Origin: Apilactobacillus kunkeei
Lineage (GTDB): Bacteria > Bacillota > Bacilli > Lactobacillales > Lactobacillaceae
DNA length: 64,000 bases
Reading direction: 5' to 3'
Assembly: GCF_001308195.1 (NCBI RefSeq)
Contig: NZ_JXDF01000012.1
Span: forward strand, 1 to 64,000
Positions 1 to 7,584 of the stretch are shown piece by piece (positions within the stretch are counted from its first letter, which is position 1; every line of letters starts with the position of its first letter). Under the pieces are notes generated by a model. That model had not been told where the DNA came from and searched no databases. It worked only from the letters and a program-made list of their open reading frames with translations. The translations under genes and the position numbers were made by a program.

Positions 1-13
1 TGCCGCGCGTTAT

Positions 14-86
14 TCCGAATTAGCTCAGTTGGTAGAGCACCTGACTGTTAATCAGGTTGTCGTCAGTTCGAGTCTGACATTCGGAG
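14..86 (+). tRNA. tRNA-Asn (GTT)
   Basis: Full 73-nt cloverleaf: acceptor arms TCCGAAT (14-20) and ATTCGGA (79-85), discriminator G86, T-loop GTTCGAG, and anticodon GTT at 47-49. It is followed directly by its own hairpin terminator. The 13 bases before it at the window edge are too short to interpret; an upstream rRNA or tRNA cluster is possible but not visible. Confidence 0.97.
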
Positions 87-95
87 TATATAAAG

Positions 96-124
96 AGGTG
101 CTAACACTTGTTAGCACCTTTCTT
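96..124 (+). terminator. Intrinsic terminator after tRNA-Asn
   Basis: Stem AGGTGCTAA (96-104) pairs with TTAGCACCT (111-119), loop of 6, followed by a T-rich tail. It separates tRNA-Asn from tRNA-Thr, so the second tRNA needs read-through or a weak promoter of its own. Confidence 0.85.
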
Positions 125-149
125 GTATATTAAAATATACATAGTATTT

Positions 150-222
150 GCCGGCTTAGCTCAGTTGGTAGAGCATCGGTATCGTAAACCGGCGGTCACA
201 GGTTCAAGTCCTGCAGCCGGCA
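150..222 (+). tRNA. tRNA-Thr (CGT)
   Basis: 73-nt cloverleaf with acceptor arms GCCGGCT (150-156) and AGCCGGC (215-221), discriminator A222, T-loop GTTCAAG and anticodon CGT at 183-185, which reads ACG. No good -35/-10 pair is visible between the preceding terminator and this gene. Confidence 0.96.
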
Positions 223-228
223 TAAAAA

Positions 229-257
229 AACTAGGATGTCTAAATCCTAGTTTTTTT
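229..257 (+). terminator. Intrinsic terminator after tRNA-Thr
   Basis: AACTAGGAT (229-237) pairs with ATCCTAGTT (244-252), followed by seven T. Ends the tRNA transcript ahead of the peptide transporter promoter. Confidence 0.88.
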
Positions 258-284
258 ATTTTCATATGATTAATTTTTGGCAAA

Positions 285-313
285 TTGATAAAATTTTAAT
301 CAGAGAGTATAAT
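285..313 (+). promoter_or_regulatory. Sigma-A promoter of dtpT
   Basis: -35 TTGATA (285-290) and perfect -10 TATAAT (308-313) with 17-bp spacing, 45 bp before the TTG start of the peptide transporter. Confidence 0.75.
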
Positions 314-358
314 TAGTTATCGTTGCGATGATTTTTTAATTGTTTGGAGGAGTATTAA

Positions 359-1969
359 TTGGATAAAGTTGATAATAATAATCAATCAAAGGGCCTAATT
401 TCACTAACATTGACTGAATCACTAGAACGATTTAGCTATTATGGTATGCAAGCAATCCTTTTGTACTACATGTACTATTCATTAAGCAGGGGTGGCCTTG
501 GCTTTAAGCCTTCCACAGCTGCATCATTGTTTGCAATCTATGGATCACTAAGTTACTTATCTGCTGCTTGTGGAGGTTACATTAGTGATAGAATTCTTGG
601 AGGAAAGAGAACAGTTTCCCTCGGTGCCATCTTAATTATTTTAGGTCAGTTAATTTTAACGATTCCACTCCATAATACAATTTGGTTATTATTTATATCT
701 CTTGTATTTTTAACTGTGGGGACTGGATTGTTAAAGCCAACAATCACAACGATGGTTGGTAACTTATATGATGAACGATATAACACTAGGGCATATCGTT
801 TTACCATTTTTCTTTCAGGGATTAATATTGGTGCTTTCTTAGCGCCAATCATTATCGGTTATATTGGTGTGCATGTTAATTTCCATCTTGGATTCTTAAT
901 CGGTGCCATTGCGATGGCAATTGGACTTGCTATCTTTGAAAAACACACCAAGGACTATAATCAAAATAATAGTATTTACACTTTAAATCCAATTGAACCT
1001 TACGAAATTAAAAAGCTACTTGATCGAGTTATGTTATTCGTTGTTTCAATCGCATTAGTATTCCTATTAATGTATGTGTTTGATGCATTGAATCTTGATA
1101 ATGTTATTACTTTACTTAGCGTGATAACAATCGTTATTCCATTCATTTACTTCTTTGTGATTATTAGTAGTAACCATACTACTCAAAAGGAAAGAAAGGG
1201 AATGGTTGTTTACGTACTTCTATTCATTTGTGCTGCTTTCTTCTGGGGAGTAGAGGAACAAGGACCAATTGTTTTAGCAATGATGGCGAGTGGTAGTACT
1301 GATAATGATTTCTATGTATGGAAGTATGCGGTTTTAGCGTTTTTTATCTTTGTTTCACTGATTATCGGTTACTTTGTCCATAATAAGAGCACTAGTGTTT
1401 TGTTAAAGGCATTTACAGCGGCAATTCTTGTATTCTTTATTCTATTAGGTATTTTCCATGATGGCGATTTCCATGTTCATATTTCAAGAACTTGGTATCA
1501 AGCAATTAATCCATTATTTATATTAATCTTTACGCCATTGTTCGCTAAATACTGGCATCATAGAGAAAGTAATGCTTTAAAGTCATTTCCACTAGGAGTT
1601 CTCTTATCAAGCATAGGGTGTTTGATTTTATTTATACCAATCAAATTCTTGGCGGGAAATGAAGTTAATCCACTATGGATCTTAGCAACTGTTGGAATGG
1701 TTTGTTTAGGAGAAATGCTAATTTCTCCAGTTGGGCTATCAGTAACTTACCGGTTAGCGCCCAAGAATTTCCTTTCTCAAATGATGGGTGTATGGTATTT
1801 GTCAGCAGCTACTGGTCAGGCAATTAACTCTCAAGTAGTGAAATATTTCTCTATAGATAATGTTAACTACTTCTTGGTATTAGGGAGCATTGGAATTGTT
1901 TTATCCATTGTGATGGTAATCTTATTACATCAAGTTCTACGTGATTTGCATATCAGTAGAAAAAATTAA
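359..1969 (+). CDS. dtpT: Di-/tripeptide:proton symporter, POT/PTR2 family (DtpT)
   Basis: Imports di- and tripeptides with protons across the cytoplasmic membrane, a key nitrogen route for amino-acid-auxotrophic lactobacilli. The 536-residue protein has about 12-14 hydrophobic helices and the family motif ExxERFxYYG at residues 20-29 on helix 1, whose Glu and Arg are used in proton coupling. Length matches the family. The TTG start lies 6 nt after GGAGGAG (346-352), which fixes the start. It is a single-gene unit with its own promoter (285-313). Family assignment is secure; exact peptide preference is inferred. Confidence 0.92.
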   Translation: MDKVDNNNQSKGLISLTLTESLERFSYYGMQAILLYYMYYSLSRGGLGFKPSTAASLFAIYGSLSYLSAACGGYISDRILGGKRTVSLGAILIILGQLILTIPLHNTIWLLFISLVFLTVGTGLLKPTITTMVGNLYDERYNTRAYRFTIFLSGINIGAFLAPIIIGYIGVHVNFHLGFLIGAIAMAIGLAIFEKHTKDYNQNNSIYTLNPIEPYEIKKLLDRVMLFVVSIALVFLLMYVFDALNLDNVITLLSVITIVIPFIYFFVIISSNHTTQKERKGMVVYVLLFICAAFFWGVEEQGPIVLAMMASGSTDNDFYVWKYAVLAFFIFVSLIIGYFVHNKSTSVLLKAFTAAILVFFILLGIFHDGDFHVHISRTWYQAINPLFILIFTPLFAKYWHHRESNALKSFPLGVLLSSIGCLILFIPIKFLAGNEVNPLWILATVGMVCLGEMLISPVGLSVTYRLAPKNFLSQMMGVWYLSAATGQAINSQVVKYFSIDNVNYFLVLGSIGIVLSIVMVILLHQVLRDLHISRKN

Positions 1970-1988
1970 AAAAAGTGTTTAAAAAGTG

Positions 1989-2017
1989 TTGACTTAAACC
2001 GCGATTTTAGATATTAT
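1989..2017 (+). promoter_or_regulatory. Promoter 1 upstream of tRNA-Tyr
   Basis: TTGACT (1989-1994) and TATTAT (2012-2017), 17-bp spacing. It lies about 130 bp before tRNA-Tyr and is followed by a second consensus promoter, so the RNA between them is a leader or separate small transcript. Confidence 0.7.
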
Positions 2018-2089
2018 ACTATTTGTTGATTGGTTGAGACATACCAATAACGTCGCAGTTTTAACACTTGCGATTAGGTAAAAAAGTCG

Positions 2090-2118
2090 TTGACAATTAA
2101 CTATGATTTTGATATCAT
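2090..2118 (+). promoter_or_regulatory. Promoter 2 of the tRNA-Tyr/tRNA-Gln unit
   Basis: Consensus TTGACA (2090-2095), 17-bp spacer, TATCAT (2113-2118). Predicted start is about 25 bp before tRNA-Tyr, as expected for a stable-RNA promoter. Confidence 0.8.
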
Positions 2119-2150
2119 ATTTCTTGTTGATTACATTTTATATCTTTTTC

Positions 2151-2233
2151 GGAGGGGTAGCGAAGTCTGGCTAAACGCGGCGGACTGTAAATCCGCTCCT
2201 TCGGGTTCGGTGGTTCGAATCCACTCCCCTCCA
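2151..2233 (+). tRNA. tRNA-Tyr (GTA)
   Basis: 83-nt class II tRNA with long variable arm: acceptor GGAGGGG (2151-2157) pairs with CCCCTCC (2226-2232), discriminator A2233, anticodon GTA at 2187-2189. Cotranscribed with the tRNA-Gln 7 nt downstream. Confidence 0.97.
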
Positions 2234-2234
2234 T

Positions 2235-2318
2235 TTTTATTGGGCTATAGCCAAGTGGTAAGGCAACGGGTTTTGATCCCGTGATGCGCTGGTTCGAACC
2301 CAGCTAGCCCAACTACTT
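2235..2318 (+). repeat. 84-bp duplicated tRNA-Gln block, copy 1
   Basis: Identical, base for base, to 11358-11441. It covers the whole tRNA-Gln gene plus 6 bp on each side, so the identity extends past the mature RNA. Confidence 0.95.
2241..2312 (+). tRNA. tRNA-Gln (TTG), copy 1
   Basis: 72-nt cloverleaf: acceptor TGGGCTA (2241-2247) with TAGCCCA (2305-2311), discriminator A2312, anticodon TTG at 2273-2275. A second identical gene is at 11364-11435. Confidence 0.97.
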
Positions 2319-2323
2319 GAAAT

Positions 2324-2353
2324 GACTAACTTTTATAGTTAGTCTTTTTTTTT
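2324..2353 (+). terminator. Terminator of the Tyr-Gln tRNA unit
   Basis: GACTAAC (2324-2330) pairs with GTTAGTC (2338-2344) and is followed by nine T. Confidence 0.92.
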
Positions 2354-2354
2354 A

Positions 2355-2363
2355 TGTTATAAT
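2355..2363 (+). promoter_or_regulatory. Extended -10 promoter of proC
   Basis: TGTTATAAT: a perfect TATAAT (2358-2363) with the TGn extension and no recognisable -35. It begins right after the T-tract of the tRNA terminator. Confidence 0.6.
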
Positions 2364-2394
2364 AAAAACATCATTTTTAGTTTTGGAGGTTGCT

Positions 2395-3171
2395 ATGAAA
2401 ATAGGTTTTATTGGTGTCGGAGCAATGGCAAAGGCAATGATTAAGGGATATATCAATTCTGGTAAGGTTAATGCTAGTGATATATATGTTCACGCTCCAC
2501 ATGAGGAAAAATATCAAGAATTCGCAAAGTCTACAGGAATTAATTGTAGCAATAGTAATCAAGATGTAGCACTAAACAGTGACTTAGTCATTTTGGCAAC
2601 TGGCCCAAAACAAGTATTTGATGCTTTAAAGGACGTTCGAGAAAACTTAAATGGTAAGATTCTTGCTTCAATTGCATGGCAAATTTCTTTAGAACGTCTA
2701 GAAGAGTTAACTAGTTATGATTTGCCAATCATTCGTTTAATTCCAAATGTCAACGTAGAAGTTAACGAAGGAATGTTAATTTACAAGGCTAACGAAAATT
2801 TAGTTGATGATAGACTAAAAGATACTATTAATAATTTAGAACTACTAGGTAAGTTGATTGAAGTTTCTGAAGATAAATTTGATGTGTCAGGATCATTAAT
2901 GGGATGTACACCAGCTTACGCTTATTTATTTGCAGACATCTTTAGCCGTAGTGCTGTCAATCACGGTTTAGACAAACAAACAGCAACTCAATTAGTAGCG
3001 CAAGCCATTTTAGGCTCAATGAAGATGATTGAAAAGTCAGATAAGTCACCAAGTGATTTAATAGACGATGTTTGTTCTCCAGCTGGCGGAACTATTAAAG
3101 GATTATTAGCATTGAAAAAGAGTGGTTTTGAAAAGGCTGTAATTGATTGTTTCGATGCGACGCAAGAATAG
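2395..3171 (+). CDS. proC: Pyrroline-5-carboxylate reductase (ProC)
   Basis: Catalyses the last step of proline synthesis, reducing pyrroline-5-carboxylate with NAD(P)H in the cytoplasm. The N-terminal Rossmann glycine motif GFIGVGAMA lies at residues 4-12 and the C-terminal family signature contains SPAGGTI near residue 230. The ATG at 2395 is 5 nt after GGAGG; an in-frame TTG at 2383 overlaps that ribosome binding site and is rejected. 258 residues, slightly short of the usual 265-275. The GntR gene follows after 21 bp with no terminator, so they are probably cotranscribed. Confidence 0.93.
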   Translation: MKIGFIGVGAMAKAMIKGYINSGKVNASDIYVHAPHEEKYQEFAKSTGINCSNSNQDVALNSDLVILATGPKQVFDALKDVRENLNGKILASIAWQISLERLEELTSYDLPIIRLIPNVNVEVNEGMLIYKANENLVDDRLKDTINNLELLGKLIEVSEDKFDVSGSLMGCTPAYAYLFADIFSRSAVNHGLDKQTATQLVAQAILGSMKMIEKSDKSPSDLIDDVCSPAGGTIKGLLALKKSGFEKAVIDCFDATQE

Positions 3172-3192
3172 TAATGAAGGGATAGTGAAATA

Positions 3193-3912
3193 ATGGCTTT
3201 GCCAATTTATATCCAAATTCATAATGAAATAAAAAAGAATATCGAAGAGGGAAAATGGAAACTAGGTAGTAGAATCCCGTCAGAGAGACAACTATCAACT
3301 GAATTTAACGTTAGTCGAATGACTCTAAGACAAGCAATTCAAACCCTTGTTGATGAAGGTATCTTAGATCAACGCGTTGGTTCAGGTACATATGTTTCCA
3401 ATGAAAAGGTTCAAGAAAAGATGTCGGGTGTTACTAGTTTTACCGATATTATGTTAGCTCAAGGTAAGTTACCTGCTAGCAAGACCATTTCATATCACAC
3501 ACTAGAACCTTCACTAAGTGAAATTGAAAAACTAAACATCTCTCAAAATGACAAAGTATTGAGAATGGAAAGAATTCGTTACGGTGATGGTGTGCCCATT
3601 TGTTTTGAAATCGCTACGGTTCCTGAAAAGATTATCGAAGGGTTAAGTAAAGATGACGTAACTGATTCCTTTTACGCATCATTGAAAGAAAAGAAAAAGC
3701 TTGTACCGAAAGTGTCAAGGCAAAACGTTTCAGCAACACTTGCTTCTGAAAGAATTGCTGAATATTTAGATATAAAAAAAGGGGATGCCATCCTTTTATT
3801 AAGACAGGTAACATCTCTACAAAATGGACAACCATTTGAATACGTTCGTACTCAATACGTGGGCGAAAGATTTGAATTTTATTTAGATAGTAAAAAAAGT
3901 ACATTCGACTAA
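3193..3912 (+). CDS. GntR-family regulator, HutC/UTRA subfamily
   Basis: DNA-binding regulator of 239 residues. Residues 1-70 form the GntR winged helix (conserved LPSER-type motif seen as IPSERQLS, then VSRMTLRQAI, and the wing GSGTYV). Residues about 90-235 are the UTRA effector domain, which in relatives such as NagR/YvoA binds sugar phosphates. Target and effector are unknown: its neighbours proC and tagA do not point to a sugar pathway. Ribosome binding site is weak (GAAGGGA about 11 nt upstream). The stop codon lies inside the shared convergent terminator. Confidence 0.88.
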   Translation: MALPIYIQIHNEIKKNIEEGKWKLGSRIPSERQLSTEFNVSRMTLRQAIQTLVDEGILDQRVGSGTYVSNEKVQEKMSGVTSFTDIMLAQGKLPASKTISYHTLEPSLSEIEKLNISQNDKVLRMERIRYGDGVPICFEIATVPEKIIEGLSKDDVTDSFYASLKEKKKLVPKVSRQNVSATLASERIAEYLDIKKGDAILLLRQVTSLQNGQPFEYVRTQYVGERFEFYLDSKKSTFD

Positions 3913-3929
3913 TGTCGATGTACTTTTTA
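3895..3929. terminator. Bidirectional terminator between gntR and tagA
   Basis: Long stem AAAGTACATTCGAC paired with GTCGATGTACTTT with A- and T-tracts on opposite sides. It overlaps the 3' end of the GntR gene and abuts the tagA stop codon on the other strand. Confidence 0.9.
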
Positions 3930-4658
3930 TTTTGATTCATTCTTCTTTTGTTTTTTTACTAAACGGATGAACTTTGGTAATGCCAACATGCGCTTAAAAC
4001 GGGTTGGTTCCTTGATTAAACGATATAGCCATTCAATGTGATGATTGATCCAAAATTGTGGTGCACGTTGTACGTGACCAGATAAGACATCAAAGCTGCC
4101 ACCCAATCCAATCCATAGTCCATCGTTGACATGACGATGTTTTTCGATGAAGTATTCTTGTTTAGGAAAACCTAAGGCGACAAAAACCATATCAGGCTGT
4201 TTTTGCTTGATTTCAGCGGTAATTTCACTATCATCGGTAAAATACCCGTCATGATATCCGGAAACGGTTAAATCCGGATATTTTTGCGGAATAATCTTTT
4301 TTAAATCTTCAATTACTTCTGGTTTGGCACCAAGAAAGTATGCAGATTTATGATTTTGATTACCCCAATTTAATAAGTCCAATAAAATATCGTATCCAGT
4401 AATTCTTTCACTCATATCTGAACCTAAAATATTGGCACCCATGACGATACCAATCCCGTCGGCAACAAGATAGTCAGATTTTTTAATTGTATCGGTGTAT
4501 TTTTGATCGTTTAAAGCATGAACAACGATTTCAGGATTAGCGGTTACGACAAAAGTATTTTCACGATTATCGATTCTTTTCTTGATATTTTCCATGAAAT
4601 CATTGAATGAACTGTTTAAAAAATCAAAACCTAAAATATTAACAGTTTTATTTTCCAT
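3927..4658 (-). CDS. tagA: WecG/TagA/CpsF glycosyltransferase (UDP-ManNAc transferase)
   Basis: Predicted to add N-acetylmannosamine to undecaprenyl-PP-GlcNAc, the second step of wall teichoic acid linkage-unit synthesis, at the inner membrane face. The 243-residue protein carries the family motif TANPEIV (T39) and ADGIGIV (D67), corresponding to the conserved Thr and Asp of characterised TagA. It works on the product of TagO, encoded at 51658-52755. It stands alone on the minus strand with an AAGG-type ribosome binding site. Some homologues act in other polysaccharide pathways, so the acceptor is inferred. Confidence 0.87.
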   Translation of the reverse strand: MENKTVNILGFDFLNSSFNDFMENIKKRIDNRENTFVVTANPEIVVHALNDQKYTDTIKKSDYLVADGIGIVMGANILGSDMSERITGYDILLDLLNWGNQNHKSAYFLGAKPEVIEDLKKIIPQKYPDLTVSGYHDGYFTDDSEITAEIKQKQPDMVFVALGFPKQEYFIEKHRHVNDGLWIGLGGSFDVLSGHVQRAPQFWINHHIEWLYRLIKEPTRFKRMLALPKFIRLVKKQKKNESK

Positions 4659-4756
4659 TGCAATACCTTCAAATAAATTATTATGATTATTTCTTTAATT
4701 AATGATAAAATAAAAGACAATAAAATGCGACAAGTATTAGGAGGATTTCATAAAAA

Positions 4757-6229
4757 ATGTCAAATGAATTTGATAATTTAACATTACATACTGATGCATA
4801 TGAAATCAATATGATGCAAACTTACTTTCAAGCTGGTTTGCAAAATCGTCGAGCTGTATTCGAAGTTTACTTTAGAAAGATGCCATTCGAAAATGGTTTT
4901 GCCATTTTTACTGGATTGGAAAAAGTAATTAACTATATTAAAGATATCAACTTTACTGATGATGATATTGAGTTCTTACGTTCTCAAAACGAATATACCG
5001 AAGAATTTTTAGAATATCTTCGTAATTTTAAGTTTACTGGATCAATTCGTTCTTTGGTCGAAGGTGAATTGGTATTCAATAACGAACCAATGCTTCAAGT
5101 TGAAGGAAACGTTTGCGAATGCCAACTAGTTGAAACAGCAATCTTAAACATCGTTAACTATCAAACATTGATTGCAACTAAGGCTGCTAGAATTAGAATG
5201 GCGGCAGGGGATGACCCACTACTTGAATTTGGTAGTCGTCGTGCTCAAGAAACTGCTGCGGCCATCTGGGGAACCAGAGCTGCCTACATTGGTGGATTCA
5301 ACGCCACATCAAATGTTTTAGCAGGTAAAAACTTTAACATTCCAATTAGTGGAACTCATGCCCACTCATTAGTGGAACTATTCCAAGATGACTACAAAGC
5401 ATTCAAGGCTTACGCACAAAGTCATCGAGAATGTGTATTCCTAGTTGATACTTTTGATACCTTAAAGAGTGGTGTTCCTAATGCCATCAAGGTTGCCAAT
5501 GAAATGGGTGACAAGATTCATTTTGCTGGTGTCCGTATCGATTCTGGTGATATGGCATACCTATCAAAACGTGTCCGTGAAATGCTAGATGATGCTGGCT
5601 ATCCAGATGCTAAGATTTTTGCCTCAAACGACTTGGATGAAAAGACCATCACTAGTTTGAAGATGCAGGATGCTAAGATTGATGTTTGGGGAATTGGTAC
5701 CAAACTAATTACCGCATTCGATCAACCAGCGCTAGGTGCCGTCTACAAGATGGTATCCGTTGAAAATGATAATGGTGAAATGGTCGATACCATTAAGTTA
5801 TCAAACAACGCTGAAAAGGTATCTACACCAGGTAAGAAGCAAGTATGGAGAATTACTGAACGCAAGGACGGTAAGTCAGAAGGAGATTACATCACATTAG
5901 ACGATGAAAATCCAAATGATGAAGATAGTCTATACATGTTCCATCCCCAATATACTTACATTAACAAGACATTGACTGATTTTGATGCCAGACCTTTACT
6001 AAAGGACATCTACAAAGATGGTGAATTAGTTTATGAACAACCAAAATTGGCCGACATCAAACAATATTCAGAAGATGTATTATCATCACTATGGCCTGAG
6101 TACAAACGTGAGTTAAACCCACAAGAATACCCAGTTGATTTATCAACCAAATGTTGGAACAACAAGATGAGCATTATCAAAGATGTTCACGATAAAATCA
6201 AAAATAAGCAAGACAAGGGTGAATTGTAA
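4757..6229 (+). CDS. pncB: Nicotinate phosphoribosyltransferase (PncB)
   Basis: Joins nicotinate and PRPP, with ATP hydrolysis, to give nicotinate mononucleotide, the entry step of NAD salvage. 490 residues, as expected for the Firmicute type. Visible motifs are EFGSRRAQ near residue 155 and GTHAHSL at 199-205, which contains the histidine phosphorylated in the family. AGGAGG (4739-4744) is 12 nt before the ATG, rather far. The stop overlaps the nadE start as TAATG, indicating translational coupling. No NiaR-type operator or riboswitch is visible upstream. Confidence 0.95.
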   Translation: MSNEFDNLTLHTDAYEINMMQTYFQAGLQNRRAVFEVYFRKMPFENGFAIFTGLEKVINYIKDINFTDDDIEFLRSQNEYTEEFLEYLRNFKFTGSIRSLVEGELVFNNEPMLQVEGNVCECQLVETAILNIVNYQTLIATKAARIRMAAGDDPLLEFGSRRAQETAAAIWGTRAAYIGGFNATSNVLAGKNFNIPISGTHAHSLVELFQDDYKAFKAYAQSHRECVFLVDTFDTLKSGVPNAIKVANEMGDKIHFAGVRIDSGDMAYLSKRVREMLDDAGYPDAKIFASNDLDEKTITSLKMQDAKIDVWGIGTKLITAFDQPALGAVYKMVSVENDNGEMVDTIKLSNNAEKVSTPGKKQVWRITERKDGKSEGDYITLDDENPNDEDSLYMFHPQYTYINKTLTDFDARPLLKDIYKDGELVYEQPKLADIKQYSEDVLSSLWPEYKRELNPQEYPVDLSTKCWNNKMSIIKDVHDKIKNKQDKGEL

Positions 6230-7056
6230 TGAGAGAAAAGCAAGCAGAAATCATTGATGCATTAAAGGTAAAACCATCAATTGATCCAAAAGAAGAAATA
6301 AGAAACAGTGTTGACTTTTTAAAGAGCTACCTAAAGAAAAACACTTTCCTAAAGACTCTAGTTCTAGGAATTTCAGGTGGACAAGATTCTACTTTGACCG
6401 GTAAGTTAGCACAAATCGCCATTAAAGAAATGCGCGAAGAAACTAATGACGATGAATACAAGTTTATCGCCGTTAGATTACCTTACGGAACTCAAGCTGA
6501 TGAATCAGATGCAATGGATTCAATTGCTTTCATCGAAGCTGACAAGACTATCAGAGTAGATATCAAACCAGCTGCAGATGCTGCCGTTGCTTCTGTTGAA
6601 GCTGATGGAATGGAAATTTCTGACTTCAACAAGGGAAACATCAAGGCAAGACAAAGAATGATTGCTCAATACGCGATTGCTGGTCAAACTCACGGTGCCG
6701 TTTTAGGAACCGACCATGCCGCTGAAGCCGTAACTGGTTTTTACACTAAGTTTGGTGATGGTGCTGCCGACATTACTCCATTATGGCGTTTAGACAAACG
6801 CCAAGGTAAGGCAATGCTAGCCGAATTAGATGCACCAAAGCATTTATACGAAAAGACTCCAACTGCTGACCTAGAAGATAACCGTCCGGCTTTACCTGAT
6901 GAAGTTGCTTTAGGTGTAACTTACGACGATATCGATAACTACCTAGAAGGCAGAGAAGTTTCAAAAGATGCTGCAGAAAAGATTGAAAACTGGTATATTA
7001 AAACAGAACATAAACGTCATCTACCAATTACTATTTACGATGACTTTTGGAAGTAA
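6229..7056 (+). CDS. nadE: NH3-dependent NAD+ synthetase (NadE)
   Basis: Amidates nicotinate adenine dinucleotide to NAD+ with ammonia and ATP, the last step of the pathway begun by pncB. The PP-loop SGGQDS is at residues 49-54. At 275 residues it lacks the glutaminase domain, so it uses free ammonia. It overlaps the pncB stop by one base. The connecting enzyme NadD is not in this window. Homology is unambiguous. Confidence 0.96.
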   Translation: MREKQAEIIDALKVKPSIDPKEEIRNSVDFLKSYLKKNTFLKTLVLGISGGQDSTLTGKLAQIAIKEMREETNDDEYKFIAVRLPYGTQADESDAMDSIAFIEADKTIRVDIKPAADAAVASVEADGMEISDFNKGNIKARQRMIAQYAIAGQTHGAVLGTDHAAEAVTGFYTKFGDGAADITPLWRLDKRQGKAMLAELDAPKHLYEKTPTADLEDNRPALPDEVALGVTYDDIDNYLEGREVSKDAAEKIENWYIKTEHKRHLPITIYDDFWK

Positions 7057-7074
7057 GAAGGGAATTTTTTAATT

Positions 7075-7491
7075 ATGAAGAAAAACAAGATGGCAATCTA
7101 TGCCCCATTTTTATCTGATTTAATCACTAACACTAACAAGGTTGGTGAAGAAATGAGTCATGATTACGATCCGTTGGAAGAAGCCGTTGCTAACAACGAT
7201 TACTCATCAATCGATTTAGCAAGCACAAAGGATACTTTCCAAAAGGGTACTGATAAGTACAAAGAATTCTTATCACAACTTGATAACGTACAAGTACCTG
7301 CCAAGGAACTAGGTCGTCACTCAATCCTAAAGGAAGCTTATGCTGACTACGTTAAGGGATGCCAAGACATGGTAGACAGTATCAAAGCTGATACCATTGA
7401 AGCAGATGCTTTTAATGAAGCTGGTAAGCTACAACAAGATAGCATTGAACGAGTATTTAAGACAGCTCAAAAAATTATGATGTCAATGTAA
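7075..7491 (+). CDS. Uncharacterised 138-residue protein in the NAD salvage operon
   Basis: I do not recognise this protein. It starts 18 bp after nadE, has an AAGGGA ribosome binding site, and is followed by a strong terminator, so it should be the last gene of the pncB-nadE transcript. It has no signal peptide or membrane segment and a single cysteine (near residue 110). Long amphipathic, Lys/Glu/Asp-rich stretches suggest an almost all-helical, perhaps coiled-coil, cytoplasmic protein. The operon position suggests a link to NAD metabolism, but nothing in the sequence shows it. Confidence 0.8.
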   Translation: MKKNKMAIYAPFLSDLITNTNKVGEEMSHDYDPLEEAVANNDYSSIDLASTKDTFQKGTDKYKEFLSQLDNVQVPAKELGRHSILKEAYADYVKGCQDMVDSIKADTIEADAFNEAGKLQQDSIERVFKTAQKIMMSM

Positions 7492-7503
7492 TAAAAACAA
7501 AAG

Positions 7504-7534
7504 ATAGTTGGTAAATATTACCAACTATTTTTTT
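7504..7534 (+). terminator. Terminator of the pncB-nadE operon
   Basis: Perfect 11-bp stem ATAGTTGGTAA (7504-7514) with TTACCAACTAT (7518-7528), 3-nt loop, seven T. Confidence 0.93.
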
Positions 7535-7584
7535 ATCTAAAAATGCAATGATATAATTAAAGACAAACTCAAATAAGAAATGAG

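Noticed and set aside
1-13. 3' end of a 5S rRNA or tRNA at the window edge
   Set aside because: Only 13 bases, with no identifiable match; cannot be supported.
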